The notes under the pieces: generated by a model | The model's database searches: none | What the model was told of the DNA's origin: nothing | The model's input: the letters and a program-made list of their open reading frames with translations, nothing else | NCBI GenBank assembly: GCA_023512835.1 | Contig: CM042092.1 | Span: 51,962,400 to 52,026,399, forward strand | Direction of reading: 5' to 3' | Origin: Taxillus chinensis | Lineage: Eukaryota > Streptophyta > Magnoliopsida > Santalales > Loranthaceae | DNA length: 64,000 nt | Position numbers and translations under genes: made by a program | In this document: in pieces, positions 46,607 through 57,090 of the stretch | Position numbering within the stretch: position 1 is the stretch's first letter | How the letters are laid out: each line of letters starts with the position of its first letter

Positions 46607-47850
46607 ATGGCACCCAAGACAAGGGCTCAAGGTCCAGCGGAGGAGCTATCCATTCAGTCCGAATCACAAGGAGAGCAGAGTTCTCCAGTACCTGCCTTGG
46701 GTTCAGATATTGCTGCTCAGATTGCGGCTCAAATATTGAGCCAAATCCAGGGTGCCATACAGGGTACCATGAGGGAGGTGGCCAGAGAAGTGATGCAGGA
46801 GGAGCTGAGGAAGCAGCAGCAGCCTCAGCAGGAGCATCAACAGGAGGTTCTAGAGGAGAGCCAGCCACGGTCACGACGGTTCCGCTCGGTCACCGATCGG
46901 CCCAGGTGACTCGGTTCCTGAAGCAGAAACCGACGAAGTTTGAGGCGAATACGAGACCCGATGAGGCCGAGGAATGGGTCAAATGGACAGAGGACATCTT
47001 CGAGCTGATCCAGGTGCCCGAGGAGGCTAAGGTCCGCTTAGCCATGCATTTCCTAGTAGGTGGGGCCCGCAGATGGTGGGACGCTGTGAAGCATGTCCAT
47101 GAGAGCCCGATGGCATGGGAGGACTTTGTGGAGCTCTTCTACACAGAGTATTTCCCGCGCTCTGTGTAGAAGACGAGGCGACGGGAGTACTACACTTTGG
47201 AGCAGGGCAGTCGGACTGTGACAGAGTATGTCACTGCCTTCACTGAGCTAGGGAGGTTTACCCCAGAGTCATGGAGGGTTGAGGCTAATAAGACCCAGGA
47301 TTTCATTGATGGGCTGAGACCATCACTCAGGAGGGGACTGAACATGATGGAGTTGACCACCTACAGTGACGCGGTCAACAAGGCACTTATTGGAGAGCGG
47401 GACTTAAACCAGATCAGGACTCAGAAACCAGAGAGCTCACAGGGGCCTAGCCAAAAGAGGCCAAGAGAGGAGAGCGGCGAGGGACAGGGGGACAAGAGGT
47501 CGTTGCCCAGATTCTCACAAACGGGGAACTCAGGCAGCAGTTCTACCTCACGGTTTTCAGGGACGTGTCGATCCTGCGGACTTCAGGGACACAAGGAGGC
47601 AGATTGTAGGTGGAAGAGTGGCAACCCACTCAAGTGTTTTCGATGTGGGGGACTGGGACACAAGATATGAGAGTGTCCTTCTGCCAGCTCAGCTAGTGTT
47701 GCGGGGCCACATCGACCTCGTGACCAGGGTCAGAGGAGCGGTGCTCCTTATCAGAGACCAGCTCAGTCAGGGCAGTCGGTACAGGGACGGCCTGCTACTC
47801 AACAGCCTCAGCGGGAGGTCCAGGCTCAGAAGGGACAGAATGATCGAGCT
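46607..47850 (+). pseudogene. Tekay gag (broken)
   Basis: Start at ATG 46607 (MAPKTRAQGPAEELS). Relative to the - strand copy there is a 1-bp deletion near 46872, after which the frame shifts to that of the rest of the polyprotein. Capsid-like VTRFLKQKPTKFEANTRPDE and GGARRWWDAVKHVHESP follow. Stops are TAG at 47167-47169 (CAG in the other copy) and TGA at 47668-47670 (GGA in the other copy). Two C2HC fingers, CRSCGLQGHKEADC and CFRCGGLGH, are otherwise intact. Confidence 0.88.
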
Positions 47851-50207
47851 ATGACGAGTCAGGCCAGCGGTAGTGTGCAGAAGGGGAGGAACTATGCTAT
47901 CACTGACAGAGAGGCAGAAGTTCCACCAGTTGACGAGGCGAGACAGGGGCCAGCTGCCGTGAGAGGTACGATTTTGGTTTCACGCACTATTTGTACTGTC
48001 TTGATTGACACTGGTGGTACACATTCTTTTATCGCACACTCCACTGTTGAGGGATTAGAGTTGGATTGTACTACTGTTGATCAGCCCCTGGTGGTTGATA
48101 CACCCGTTGGGGGCCTGGTGGTGATCAATAGGGTCTGTTCGGGATGTGAGGTTACTCTAGGAGGTGTCGACCTCCGATATAACCTATATGTGATGCACTT
48201 TGATGCATTTGATGTGATTTTGGGAATGGACTGGTTGACCCGTGTGGAGGCAGTGATTGAGTGTTATAGGCGACGAGTGACCTTCCTCACACCTGAGGGC
48301 ACTCGAGGCACCTTCGTGGGTGAGTGGTCTGATGATGCGTGCAAATTGGGGCCTTTGAAGCAAGGATGGGGTGATGTAACTCATCAGTTGGCCAGTTTGA
48401 CACTTGTCGACACCCAACGGGAGGGTAAGGTGGTGTTACCCAAGGTGGTGGATCGGTTTCTCGACGTGTTTCCTGAGGACTTGGTTGATTTACCACCAGT
48501 GAGAGAGGTGGACTTCCCGATAGAGTTGCAACCCAGGACAACACCTATCAGATTGGCAGCTTACAGGATGGCACCAGTTGACCTTCGAGAGCTCAAGAGG
48601 CAGATTGACGATCTTTTGGCGCGTGGTTTTATTAGACGGAGTAGTTCGCCTTGGAGTGCTCCGGTGTTATTCGCCAAAAAGGCGGATGGTTCGCTTCGGT
48701 TGTGTATTGACTACCGACGGGTGAACCAGGTGACAATGAAGAACAGATACCCACTACCGAGGATCGATGATTTGTTTGACCAGTTCAGGGGTGCCCGTTG
48801 GTTTTCCAAGGTTGATTTGAGATCTGGATACCATCAGCTATGTGTGCGGGAGTCAGACATCCCGAAGACAGCCTTCAGCTGCAGATATGGCCATTATGAG
48901 TGGCTAGTGATGCCCTTCGGGCTCACAAATGCCCCGGCGGTATTTATGGGGTTGATGAACCAGATTTTCACACCCTATCTTGATCAGTTCGTGGTGGTCT
49001 TTATAGATGATATCCTGATTTATTCCCGGACAGAGATCGAGCATGAGGAGCATTTACTTGTGGTGCTGCAGACGTTGAGGGACCATAGACTATATGCAAA
49101 ATTCACAAAGTGTGACTTTTGGTTGCAGAGGGTGAAGTTCTTAGGACACGTGGTATCATCGAAGGGTATCACGGTAGATCCTGGCAAGATTGAGGCAATG
49201 ATGTCCTGGAAGCGACCAACAAATGTTTTTGAGATTCGCAGTTTTTTGGGGTTGGCGGGTTATTACAGGAGGTTTGTCAAGGACTTTTCCCGTTTAGCTG
49301 CACCGATGACTAGCTTAACCCGAAAGGGGGTGCGGTTTGACTGGTCGGACGCTTGTGAGGAGGCTTTCAGTCAGCTGAAGGCCAGATTGACTTCAGCACC
49401 TATCCTGGTCCTACCACAGGAGGGTGTACCCTATGAGGTTTATTGTGATGCCTCTAATGTTGGATTGGGTTGTGTGCTCATGCAGGAAGGACGGGTAATT
49501 GCTTATGGTTCCCGTCAGTTGAGGATCCATGAGAAGAACTACCCTACGCATGATTTAGAGCTAGCTGCAGTGATCTTTGCATTGAAGAGTTGGCAGCACT
49601 ATCTCCTTGGGGAGAAGTTTGTGGTATACACTGACCACAAGAGCTTGTAGTACATCTTGTCTCAGCGGGATCTGAATCTTAGATAGAGGCATTGGGTGGA
49701 GTATATGCAGCAGTTCCAGTTTGATCTACAGTATACACCTGGGAAGGGGAATGTAGTAGCTGATGCCTTGAGCCGGAAGAGCCCGGCCACGATGGCTCTC
49801 TGTGCTGTCAAGGAATGGGAGATGATGGGGCAACTAGCTGCTCTGAGGTTACAGCCAGTGCAGGACGTAGTGCAGGGTATGCTAAGTGTGGTTATAGCAG
49901 TGCCTGAGTTGCAGCGTCAGGTTATTGAAGGTCAGTTGGGGGATGTTGAGTGTGAGGTCATCCGAGATCAAATTCAGACTGCCGTACTTTCTGCTGATTG
50001 GACAGAGGATTCCGACCATGTGTTGCGCTATCGAGGTCGATTGATAGTTCCATTTTCTCTCCGGGAGACAGTTCTACGGGAGTTCCATCACTCTCGTTTG
50101 GCTGTTCATCCTGGGGGAACGAAGATGTATCATGCTGTTCGGCAACAGTTCTGGTGGTCGGGCCTTAAAACGGCTGTTGCGGAGTTTGTTCGACGGTGCT
50201 TGACATG
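47851..50207 (+). pseudogene. Tekay protease, RT, RNase H and start of integrase (broken)
   Basis: A 600-codon open stretch has the protease site [13 protein letters not shown], the RT motifs [46 protein letters not shown] and [11 protein letters not shown], and RNase H with [16 protein letters not shown] and YTDHKSL. TAG stops at 49648-49650 and about 49684-49686 both stand for CAG in the - strand copy. The frame goes on to the integrase zinc-binding region HHSRLAVHPGGTKMYH and RRCLTC, where the TRIM is inserted. Confidence 0.9.
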
Positions 50208-50621
50208 TGTCACGGGGTCAGATTTCCTGCGCCTCTCAACCCATTGGGGCACTTAGCTTCTCTCTCCACGGTCCGCTAAGTTTAGCCTTTGAGGGTTGAA
50301 GCGCACGTAGACTGGTTTCGCCCTGCCACTGGGCTCATCAGGAGAACGGCTCCAGTTCCCGACCAGTTTGTGTAAGGATGGCCAAATCCCTTCTTCAACG
50401 TCAAGTCCTCGACTAGCGGCGTGCTCCCCGCATTCAACCGGGTCGGCACGTCTGAACTCCGAAGGGGTTCCATCCGTTCTCCTCCACGAACTGCCTGGAA
50501 CCTTCTCGCTGCGCACCATCTACGCTTCAACCAACCCCTCTCCTTTACGTAGCACGAATCCATTCCTGAATCGTGCCACTAAGAAACGTCCCGCCAGCAC
50601 CACGCTGCTCGGGTCGTGACA
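50208..50621 (-). repeat. TRIM 3' LTR
   Basis: It differs from the right LTR at about eight places, mostly C/T and G/A changes plus two 1-bp indels. Confidence 0.88.
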
Positions 50622-51017
50622 TTCTCCTCCACCCAATCCTCACAACGTCCTCGTTGCGCTTGTCGACATCGCTTCCCCGCGAGGCGATGGCATCGTTACC
50701 TCGACGCCCTCCCACTCGCCCAATGTCAACAGCTTGGACATCGCTTCCCCGCAGGCGCAACACCTTTACCAAGATGCCCGCCCCACTCGCCCAATGTCCA
50801 AAGGATAGGAGGCTTCCAAGATCGCTCCGACGCGCTCCTTCGTACTCCCTTGCCCAGCTCTGTATCACACTCTAGGATACTCCAACTCTATGGACGCAAG
50901 GCGTGCAAGACACTATCGGTCGACTCACCTCTGTGAGCTCCCACCTTGGGATCACGCTACTCGCGAGAGTGCTCGGCGAGTCTTCAGGATACGGGCCGGT
51001 TCGGCTCTGATACCACT

Positions 51018-51429
51018 TGTCACGGGGTCAGATTTCCTGCGCCTCTCAACCCATTGGGGCACTTAGCTTCTCTCTCCACGGTCCGCTAAGTTTAGCCTTT
51101 GAGGGTTGAAGCGCACGTAGACCGGTTTCGCCTGCCACCGGGCTCATCGGAGAACGGCTCCGGTTCCCGACCGGTTTGTGTACGGATGGCCAAATCCCTT
51201 CTTCAACGTCAAGTCCTCGACTAGCGGCGTGCTCCCCGCATTCAACCGGGTCGGCACGTCTGAACTCCGAAGGGGTTCCATCCGTTCTCCTCCACGAACT
51301 GCCTGGAACCTTCTCGCTGCGCACCATCTACGCTTCAACCAACCCCTCTCCTTTACGTAGCACGAATTCATTCCTGAATCGTGCCACTAAGAAACGTCCC
51401 GCCAGCACCACGCTGCTCGGGTCGTGACA
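51018..51429 (-). repeat. TRIM 5' LTR
   Basis: This LTR adjoins the primer-binding site and would carry the promoter of this - strand element. No clear TATA box is visible. Confidence 0.88.
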
Positions 51430-51433
51430 CATG

Positions 51434-52568
51434 CCAGCAGGTCAAGGCCGAGCATTTGCGGTCTGCCGGTGAGTTGCAATCGTTACCTGTGCTGGAGTGG
51501 AAGTGGGACCATGTGACTATGGACTTCGTCACAGGGCTTCCTCGTTCTAGAGGTCATGATACTATTTGGGTTGTTGTGGACCGTTTGATAAAATCTGCCC
51601 ACTTTATTCCGATTCGTGAGACCGATCTAGTCCGGGCCTTGGGACAGCGATATGTCGACGTGGTGGTACGATTGCATGGTGTGCCAATATCGATCGTCTC
51701 TAATAGAGATGCACGGTTCACTTCGCAGTTCTGGCGGCAGTTACAGCGGGCTTTGGGCACCCGGGTGAATTTGAGTACAGCTTATCACCCACAGACAGAT
51801 GGCCAGTCCGAGCGCACTATTCAGATTCTCGAGGATATGCTCCGTGCTTGTGTGTTGGATTTTGGCGGTTGTTGGGAGGCTCACCTCCCCTTGGTCGAGT
51901 TCTCCTACAACAACAGTTATCAGGCTACAATAGGAATGGCGCCATATGAGGCATTGTATGGGCGACCGTGTCGCTCCCCTCTGTGTTGGGCCCAGGCAGG
52001 GGAGGCAGTTGTTTTGGGTCCCGATATGGTTCAGAAACTACGAGACTTGGTTCAGGTGATTCGGCAAAGGATGTTGACGGCCCAGAGTAGGCAGAAATCA
52101 TATGCTGACAGACGGCGACGACCGCTGCAGTTCATCGTAGGGGATCGCGTCTTCTTGCGAGTCTCACCACGGCGGGGGCACAGACGATTTGGGCGATGTT
52201 CCAAACTCTCGCCTCGATTTGTAGGTCCTTTTCCTGTCATTGCAGTCGTGGGACCAGTTGCTTACCGATTGGAGTTACCACCCGAGTTGGCTCGTGTTCA
52301 TGATGTTTTCCATGTCTCCCAGTTGCGGAAATATTACCCGGATCCTTCTCATGTGCTTGATTGGCGTGAGATAGAGTTAGGCGATGATGGTTCCGTCGTA
52401 GAGGCACCGGTTCAGATTTTAGACCGGCGGGAGCAGGTCTTGCGAGGCAAGACGATTCCGTTGGTCCGAGTTTTGTGGCGCCACCGTAATTTGGAGGAGC
52501 AGACCTGGGTGCGGAAGAGTCAGATGCGTGTTCTTCACCCCGAGCTGTTCGAGGATGAACAGTCCTGA
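51434..52568 (+). pseudogene. Tekay integrase and chromodomain, after the TRIM
   Basis: It continues at CQQVKAEH and runs uninterrupted to TGA 52566-52568. It shows the core WVVVDRLIKSAHFIP, SIVSNRDARFTSQFW (the second catalytic Asp is changed: SNRDAR instead of SDRDAR), AYHPQTDGQSERTIQ, the GPY/F-like LSPRFVGPFPV, and the chromodomain tail LRKYYPDPSHVLDW..ILDRREQVLRGKTIPLVRVLW..FEDEQS. It is disabled by the TRIM upstream. Confidence 0.9.
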
Positions 52569-52774
52569 GGTGGGGAGGGTGTCAAATCTTTATCGTCCGT
52601 TGAGGTAGTTAACCTTGTTGTTTGTTTGCGTGTGAATTGCTGTGTTGTTGGTTACCTTGTTTGTGGGTGTTGTTTTATCTCTCATATTAATTAGAGCTAA
52701 GTGTGCTTATTTTGTTAGTCGGGGTAGTACTACCTCGTAGTGGATGACTTATCTTTTCGGGGACGAAAAGTCCT

Positions 52775-52787
52775 AAGTTGGGGAGGA
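52775..52787 (+). other. polypurine tract of the + strand Tekay element
   Basis: AAGTTGGGGAGGA lies directly before the LTR start TGTAAAGACC. It is preceded by the hairpin CTTTTCG-GGGA-CGAAAAG (about 52752-52770). A related box is repeated 208 bp upstream at the stop codon. Confidence 0.88.
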
Positions 52788-52870
52788 TGTAAAGACCCGT
52801 ACCTGTGAATGGTGGAAAGTACTGAGTTATTATTAATGTTATTTTAATATTTGGAGTTTTTTTATAGGCC

Positions 52871-52950
<80 letters not shown>

Positions 52951-54928
52951 ATATTTTGGGTTTAATAATATAATTATTTAGGTCTTCGATTATTATTATT
53001 ATTCTTATGCAATTAAATAAGCCATATTGATAAGTATTTAAAGGAAGCATAGGTTAAAAAGAAACCCTACATTCGTTGCACGTGCACAGTATCTAGTTGG
53101 AGAGAGAGAAAGAGACAGAGCAGTGTTGAAGATTTCGTGTTCTTGATCTCCCGAGTTTGAATCAGGTAGGTGTTTCCATTGTTGTTTCTCGTTTTCTTGA
53201 TTCCTTTCTTTATGATTGCGTGAACGAGGGTTTATGTGGGTGAGACCGTTACAGGTTCGGTAGATAAATAAATAAATATATACATGAATATACGATATAT
53301 ACAACCAGTCCTCTGTGTGTGTTGCCGGGGATATGGGCGAGGAACGGATGGCGGCGTCGGCACCGTCCAAGCATCTTTTTGCGCCGCGCGGAGGTGATGG
53401 AGGGGTTGAAGCAGCGGCCGACGACGTGTCGTGTAGCGACGGCGGGCGTCATCCCGAACAGCAAGATAGAGGCGGTGGCACCACTTCCGTGGGTTGACCG
53501 CGCGCCGCTGAACGGCCGTGCACCGTGTAGATCGTGAAGAGAGGGACAGGCGCAACGGCGTTAATAACCGCCCATGCGTCGCGCCGTCGTAGTGAAGGAA
53601 GGAGAAAAGGGGGCGGCGGCATCAGTGCCGCCCCCGTGGTTCGCGTCCTGCGCCGGGCGCTAGGGCAGATCTGGGAAGAGAGCAACACGTGCCGCCCAAG
53701 GGCTGTAGTGCGCCAGCTTCGTGCTGACGTGGAAAAGGGGGGGGGGGTGGCGGCGGCGTCAAAGCCGCCCCCGTAGTCGAGCCCCAGCCCGTATGGGCTG
53801 GCGTGTTGGGCCGACTCTTTTGGGTCGGTCCACGTTCTAGTTTCATATATATATATATATATATAAGTAAGTATATATATAAATATATGTATGTGTGTAT
53901 ATATATATAATTGGTGGTAATATTATTGTTTTAATGAGGGGGAAAACTTATAATTAATATTAATTGTTGGATGAGTATATATGTATATTTTATATACATA
54001 TTACTGTCGTTTGCGATCAGATAGTGCTAGGTCGGAAATCTTAGTGCTCGAAAGGCTGTAGTAGCGAGTTGTGACTATTGGAAACTTTGTTTATTGATTA
54101 TGTGTGGACATGTGATTAAATTGGTGTTTATAAATTGTGTGTGTGGACATGTAATAATTTGGTGTGGGTTTTGAAATGAAAATTGGTTGGGTAACCGCGG
54201 GTCCCACAGAGGGCTAGCAAGAGGCCGCGGGTCCCCTTTGTGGCTGGTAACCCAGGTCCCATATGAGGCAGGTTATCATCAGGATACCACAGGTCCCACA
54301 TATGGCTGTCAGTTAGTGTTTCGAATATCCGGAGATGGTAGCGGGAGATTTCGTGAACGGCATGGTTGCCGGTGTGAGCCATTGATGATCTAAAAGTGTG
54401 GATGTTCTATGTATGTTTGTGAAAATTTTATTGAGATAGATGTGACACTACACAGGTACAAGCATACATTGTTCATATAGACATAGGATTTTATGTGTGT
54501 TGGTAGTGAGTATGGGAGTCACCTACTGGGCATTCGTGCTCACCCTACTTTATTTCTATTTTCCTACAGGTTGTAGGGGATAGCAGTTGGAGCCATAGCG
54601 GAGCAGGTCGGGACCTCTTGTGTAGGATTTATCTTTTTCTACAGACTTACTTATTTGACTATTTCCTCTTTCGGACTTGGGTCTGTGACGGTTGTACGAA
54701 CCTTTTTTGATGGAACTGAATTATGAGTTGTTGGTGTGTTGGACAATTATGTGGTTTGATTGCACTGCTATGTTTACTAATTAACTTCAGATTTATTACA
54801 CTGGCGTACAGTTCTACCCCTGTTGTAGTACTGTACAAGTTTGGATGTCACCAACCCCACGGCTCTAGAGTGGGCATGGGGAAGTCGCGTTCCTGGTTCT
54901 GTGGGTCTCAGAATTTGGGGGCGTGACA
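52788..54928 (+). repeat. 3' LTR of the + strand Tekay element (2141 bp)
   Basis: Matches the 5' LTR but lacks the MITE. It has a long (TTA)n array at 52871-52950 where the 5' LTR has only a few units. Confidence 0.93.
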
Positions 54929-55316
54929 ACAATGAAAGCAATGATTAAAGTATATCCCAATTAAAGTTTCTAAATTGAGTTGGTTTTGTGATACATGGAA
55001 GGAATCATGTCATTTGATGACTTGTGACCGTCATGATCCAATCATTTCAATTTAATTACAGTTGTCTTGATTGATTCAATGAAAGGTGCGCACTTAAAGT
55101 TGTTGAATCACCAAGTCATGACATGGGCCAAGTGTGAGATTGTTAGATTACTATTGTGTTTTTAATAATCTATTATGTGGCCTATGTAATTAATGGACCG
55201 CATATAATTAAAAGGTTGTTTCTAAATTAATGAAGGCCCAATATGATGGTTGTTGGACTCAATAGAAATTGGAAATAGTAAGGTTATATATATACATGTA
55301 TCTCTTCAAATGTCTG
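54929..55316 (+). repeat. Copia 3' end and start of its 3' LTR
   Basis: 54929-55140 is the Copia untranslated end, with a purine-rich CCAAGTGTGAGAT just before TGTTAGATT at 55141, a typical Copia LTR start. The LTR is then interrupted by a MITE at 55317. Its far end was not located. Confidence 0.65.
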
Positions 55317-55709
55317 GCGTGAGTTTGGTGCAGACTTGAAAAACGTCCGCATCGTGCAAACTTTTTTTATTATGCTATTTTTTTTATATTTGTTTTTAAA
55401 AAATGACCGTTAGATTAAATATTCATGTGATTTTTGTCTTGTTTGTAAAATTTCATGATGATCTAACGGTTAGTTTGTGCACAAATTCAATTAGAGAACT
55501 TTTAAAAATAAATATATAAAATTTTTTATATATTTTTTTTATTTATTTTTAAAAAATTTTTAATTGAATTTACGCACAAATTAACCGTTAAATCATTCTG
55601 AAATTTAATAAGATAAAAACTATATGAATATTTAATAATTATAATTTTTTTAAATAAATAGTAATAAAATAACATAATAAAAAAATTACACGCCGCACGA
55701 AACTCACGC
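55317..55709. mobile_element. second foldback MITE, related to the 45016 element
   Basis: Inverted ends GCGTGAGTTTGGTGC and its near-complement at 55690-55709, with long diverged arms that share the inner words GACCGTTAGATTAAATATTCATG and ATCTAACGGTTAG-type sequence with the 45016 MITE, in shorter blocks. The arms meet near 55530. No target duplication could be read with confidence. Confidence 0.7.
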
Positions 55710-56827
55710 ACATCCCATACTACCTAGCCGTCATGCTGGCTCGACTCGGAGAGTCGGAGATGCTCTGTACTTATATTTTAAAGTTGGATTCGTTCGTACC
55801 AGTCAGTGCGGCAGCGTTTTTATTTATTCTTTTAATGCGGTCCTGGCCCTTTGCAGCCGGCATATTGATTGCCATGGGGGGTGATGACCCATAGACAGTG
55901 GCTGGGTAGCAAGTAAGGTTCTACGTCAGCTTCAATAATCTATTCTCACCGTTTAACCAGAAAAAAGAAAAGAAAAGAAAAAAAATTGGATAACATAATA
56001 CCATTAGTCAGGCCAATCAAAGTCTGAAAAAAAAAACACATAAGAACATATATTGGTTTTGGGTAAAAGAGATGACAAATTTTGCTCCGGTACCCAGGCT
56101 AGAAAAATGAGAAGTCGAATTAAACATCTGGCTCTGATTTTGTTTTTGTTTTTGGTTTTTAAATTTGGGTAAAAGAGATGACAAATTTTGCTCCGGTATC
56201 CAGGCTAGAAAAATGAGAAGTCGAATTAAACATCTAGCTCTGATTTTGTTTTTGTTTTTGTTTTTGGTTTTTAAAGTCCTCCAAGTACGATGGGCGTGGT
56301 TTACGTGTGCGTGTGGAAAAGTAAATGTTGGATGGACATGCATGAGTCGGCTTTACGTTTCCGGCCCAAAAACAACCCACACACGCGTCAAGCACGCGGA
56401 GGTGAACACTGTTGTCCACCACCCCCGGCATGGCGGCCCCTAGGCCCTTCCTATTTTATAGAGAAATGGCAACCCAAAACAGTATAAATATATCTGTGAC
56501 GAGCGTGCCTCTTTAATATGTCTGCACTGTGACGGCCGCACCTCTTTAATTATCCTTATTTTCCTTCAATAATTAAAGTTTATTTTAAAAAAAAACCATC
56601 GAAACCGGCAAATAATTTGTTCGAAAAAAGGAAAAATCAATGAGCAGCTGCTTTCCAATTGGGGGCGATCAAGAGCACTGTGCGTTAGAAAGATTAATAA
56701 TAATAATAATAAATAAATAAATAAATAAAAAGGCGGGAAGGCGATGCGTTGAAGAGAGGACGCTTGACGAAAGAGAATTTACAAGGTTCGTTTTGGCTTG
56801 CGTAGCTGCTACCACTTTCATAACTGA

Positions 56828-56876
<49 letters not shown>

Positions 56877-57009
56877 GATATTTATAAATAGACGCATCCG
56901 TATCTATGACACTATAACAGTACTTCCTGAACGGCTGCTTGGCTCTCTGGGCATGTGTGTCCATTCTTTTAGTCTTCTGATCTATTTTTAATCTAATCGA
57001 AGCTGCTGG
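55710..57009. other. upstream region of the phospholipase C gene
   Basis: No ORF of interest. It holds a direct tandem duplication at 56061-56275, poly-purine AAAAGAAAAG runs near 55962, and an AT microsatellite at 56831-56870. Short open frames here are fortuitous. Confidence 0.6.
56061..56275. repeat. 106-bp tandem duplication
   Basis: Two copies (from 56061 and from 56167) start GGGTAAAAGAGATGAC and end TTTTGGTTTTTAAA; they differ by a few substitutions and one extra GTTTTT. Confidence 0.9.
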
Positions 57010-57017
57010 TATATATA
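57010..57017 (+). promoter_or_regulatory. probable TATA box of the phospholipase C gene
   Basis: TATATATA is followed by CATAAATCGG, 80 bp before the ATG. The leader that follows is GA-rich (GAGAGAGAGGGAGAGG). A second TATA-like TTTATAAATAG at about 56880 is an alternative. Confidence 0.45.
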
Positions 57018-57090
57018 CATAAATCGGTGGTGTGTAGAGGGTGGGAGTGTGTTAGAGAGAGAGGGAGAGGGAGAGGGAGAGAGAGACAGA

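Larger units (their letters stand above)
50208..51429 (-). mobile_element. TRIM (small non-autonomous LTR retrotransposon) in the integrase
   Basis: Two direct repeats, 50208-50621 (414 bp) and 51018-51429 (412 bp), both TGTCACGGGG..GTCGTGACA and about 98% alike, flank a 396-bp non-coding interior. On the - strand the interior has TGGTATCAGAGC (51004-51015) next to the right LTR and a purine-rich GGGTGGAGGAGAA next to the left one, so the element is minus-oriented. CATG flanks it at 50204-50207 and 51430-51433. Removing it restores the integrase frame exactly. Confidence 0.88.
43573..54928 (+). mobile_element. full-length Tekay-type Ty3 retrotransposon with nested MITE and TRIM
   Basis: LTRs at 43573-46119 and 52788-54928 (TGTAAAGACC..GGCGTGACA), the duplication ACAAT (43568-43572 and 54929-54933), an initiator-Met-tRNA primer site and a polypurine tract define both ends. 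Gag, protease, RT, RNase H, integrase and chromodomain lie in one common frame once the TRIM is subtracted, but with a 1-bp deletion and several stops. It is related to, but of a different LTR family from, the 16299-25780 element. It sits in the 3' untranslated part of the Copia. Confidence 0.93.
38526..55316 (+). mobile_element. decayed Ty1/Copia retrotransposon carrying several insertions
   Basis: Integrase, reverse transcriptase and RNase H remnants appear in Copia order (integrase before RT) at 38531-38661, 41037-41679, 41893-42660 and 42895-43326. After the inserted Tekay element, 54929-55140 is its 3' untranslated end with a purine-rich CCAAGTGTGAGAT at 55128-55140 and a probable 3' LTR start TGTTAGATT at 55141. 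The left (gag, 5' LTR) end was not found. Insertions at 33087, 38667 and 43573 all have clean 5-bp duplications, so the Copia is the oldest layer here. Confidence 0.8.

Noticed and set aside
55526..56431. Short frames upstream of the phospholipase C gene
   Set aside because: They overlap a foldback MITE arm and a 106-bp tandem duplication, and have lysine/asparagine-rich low-complexity content.
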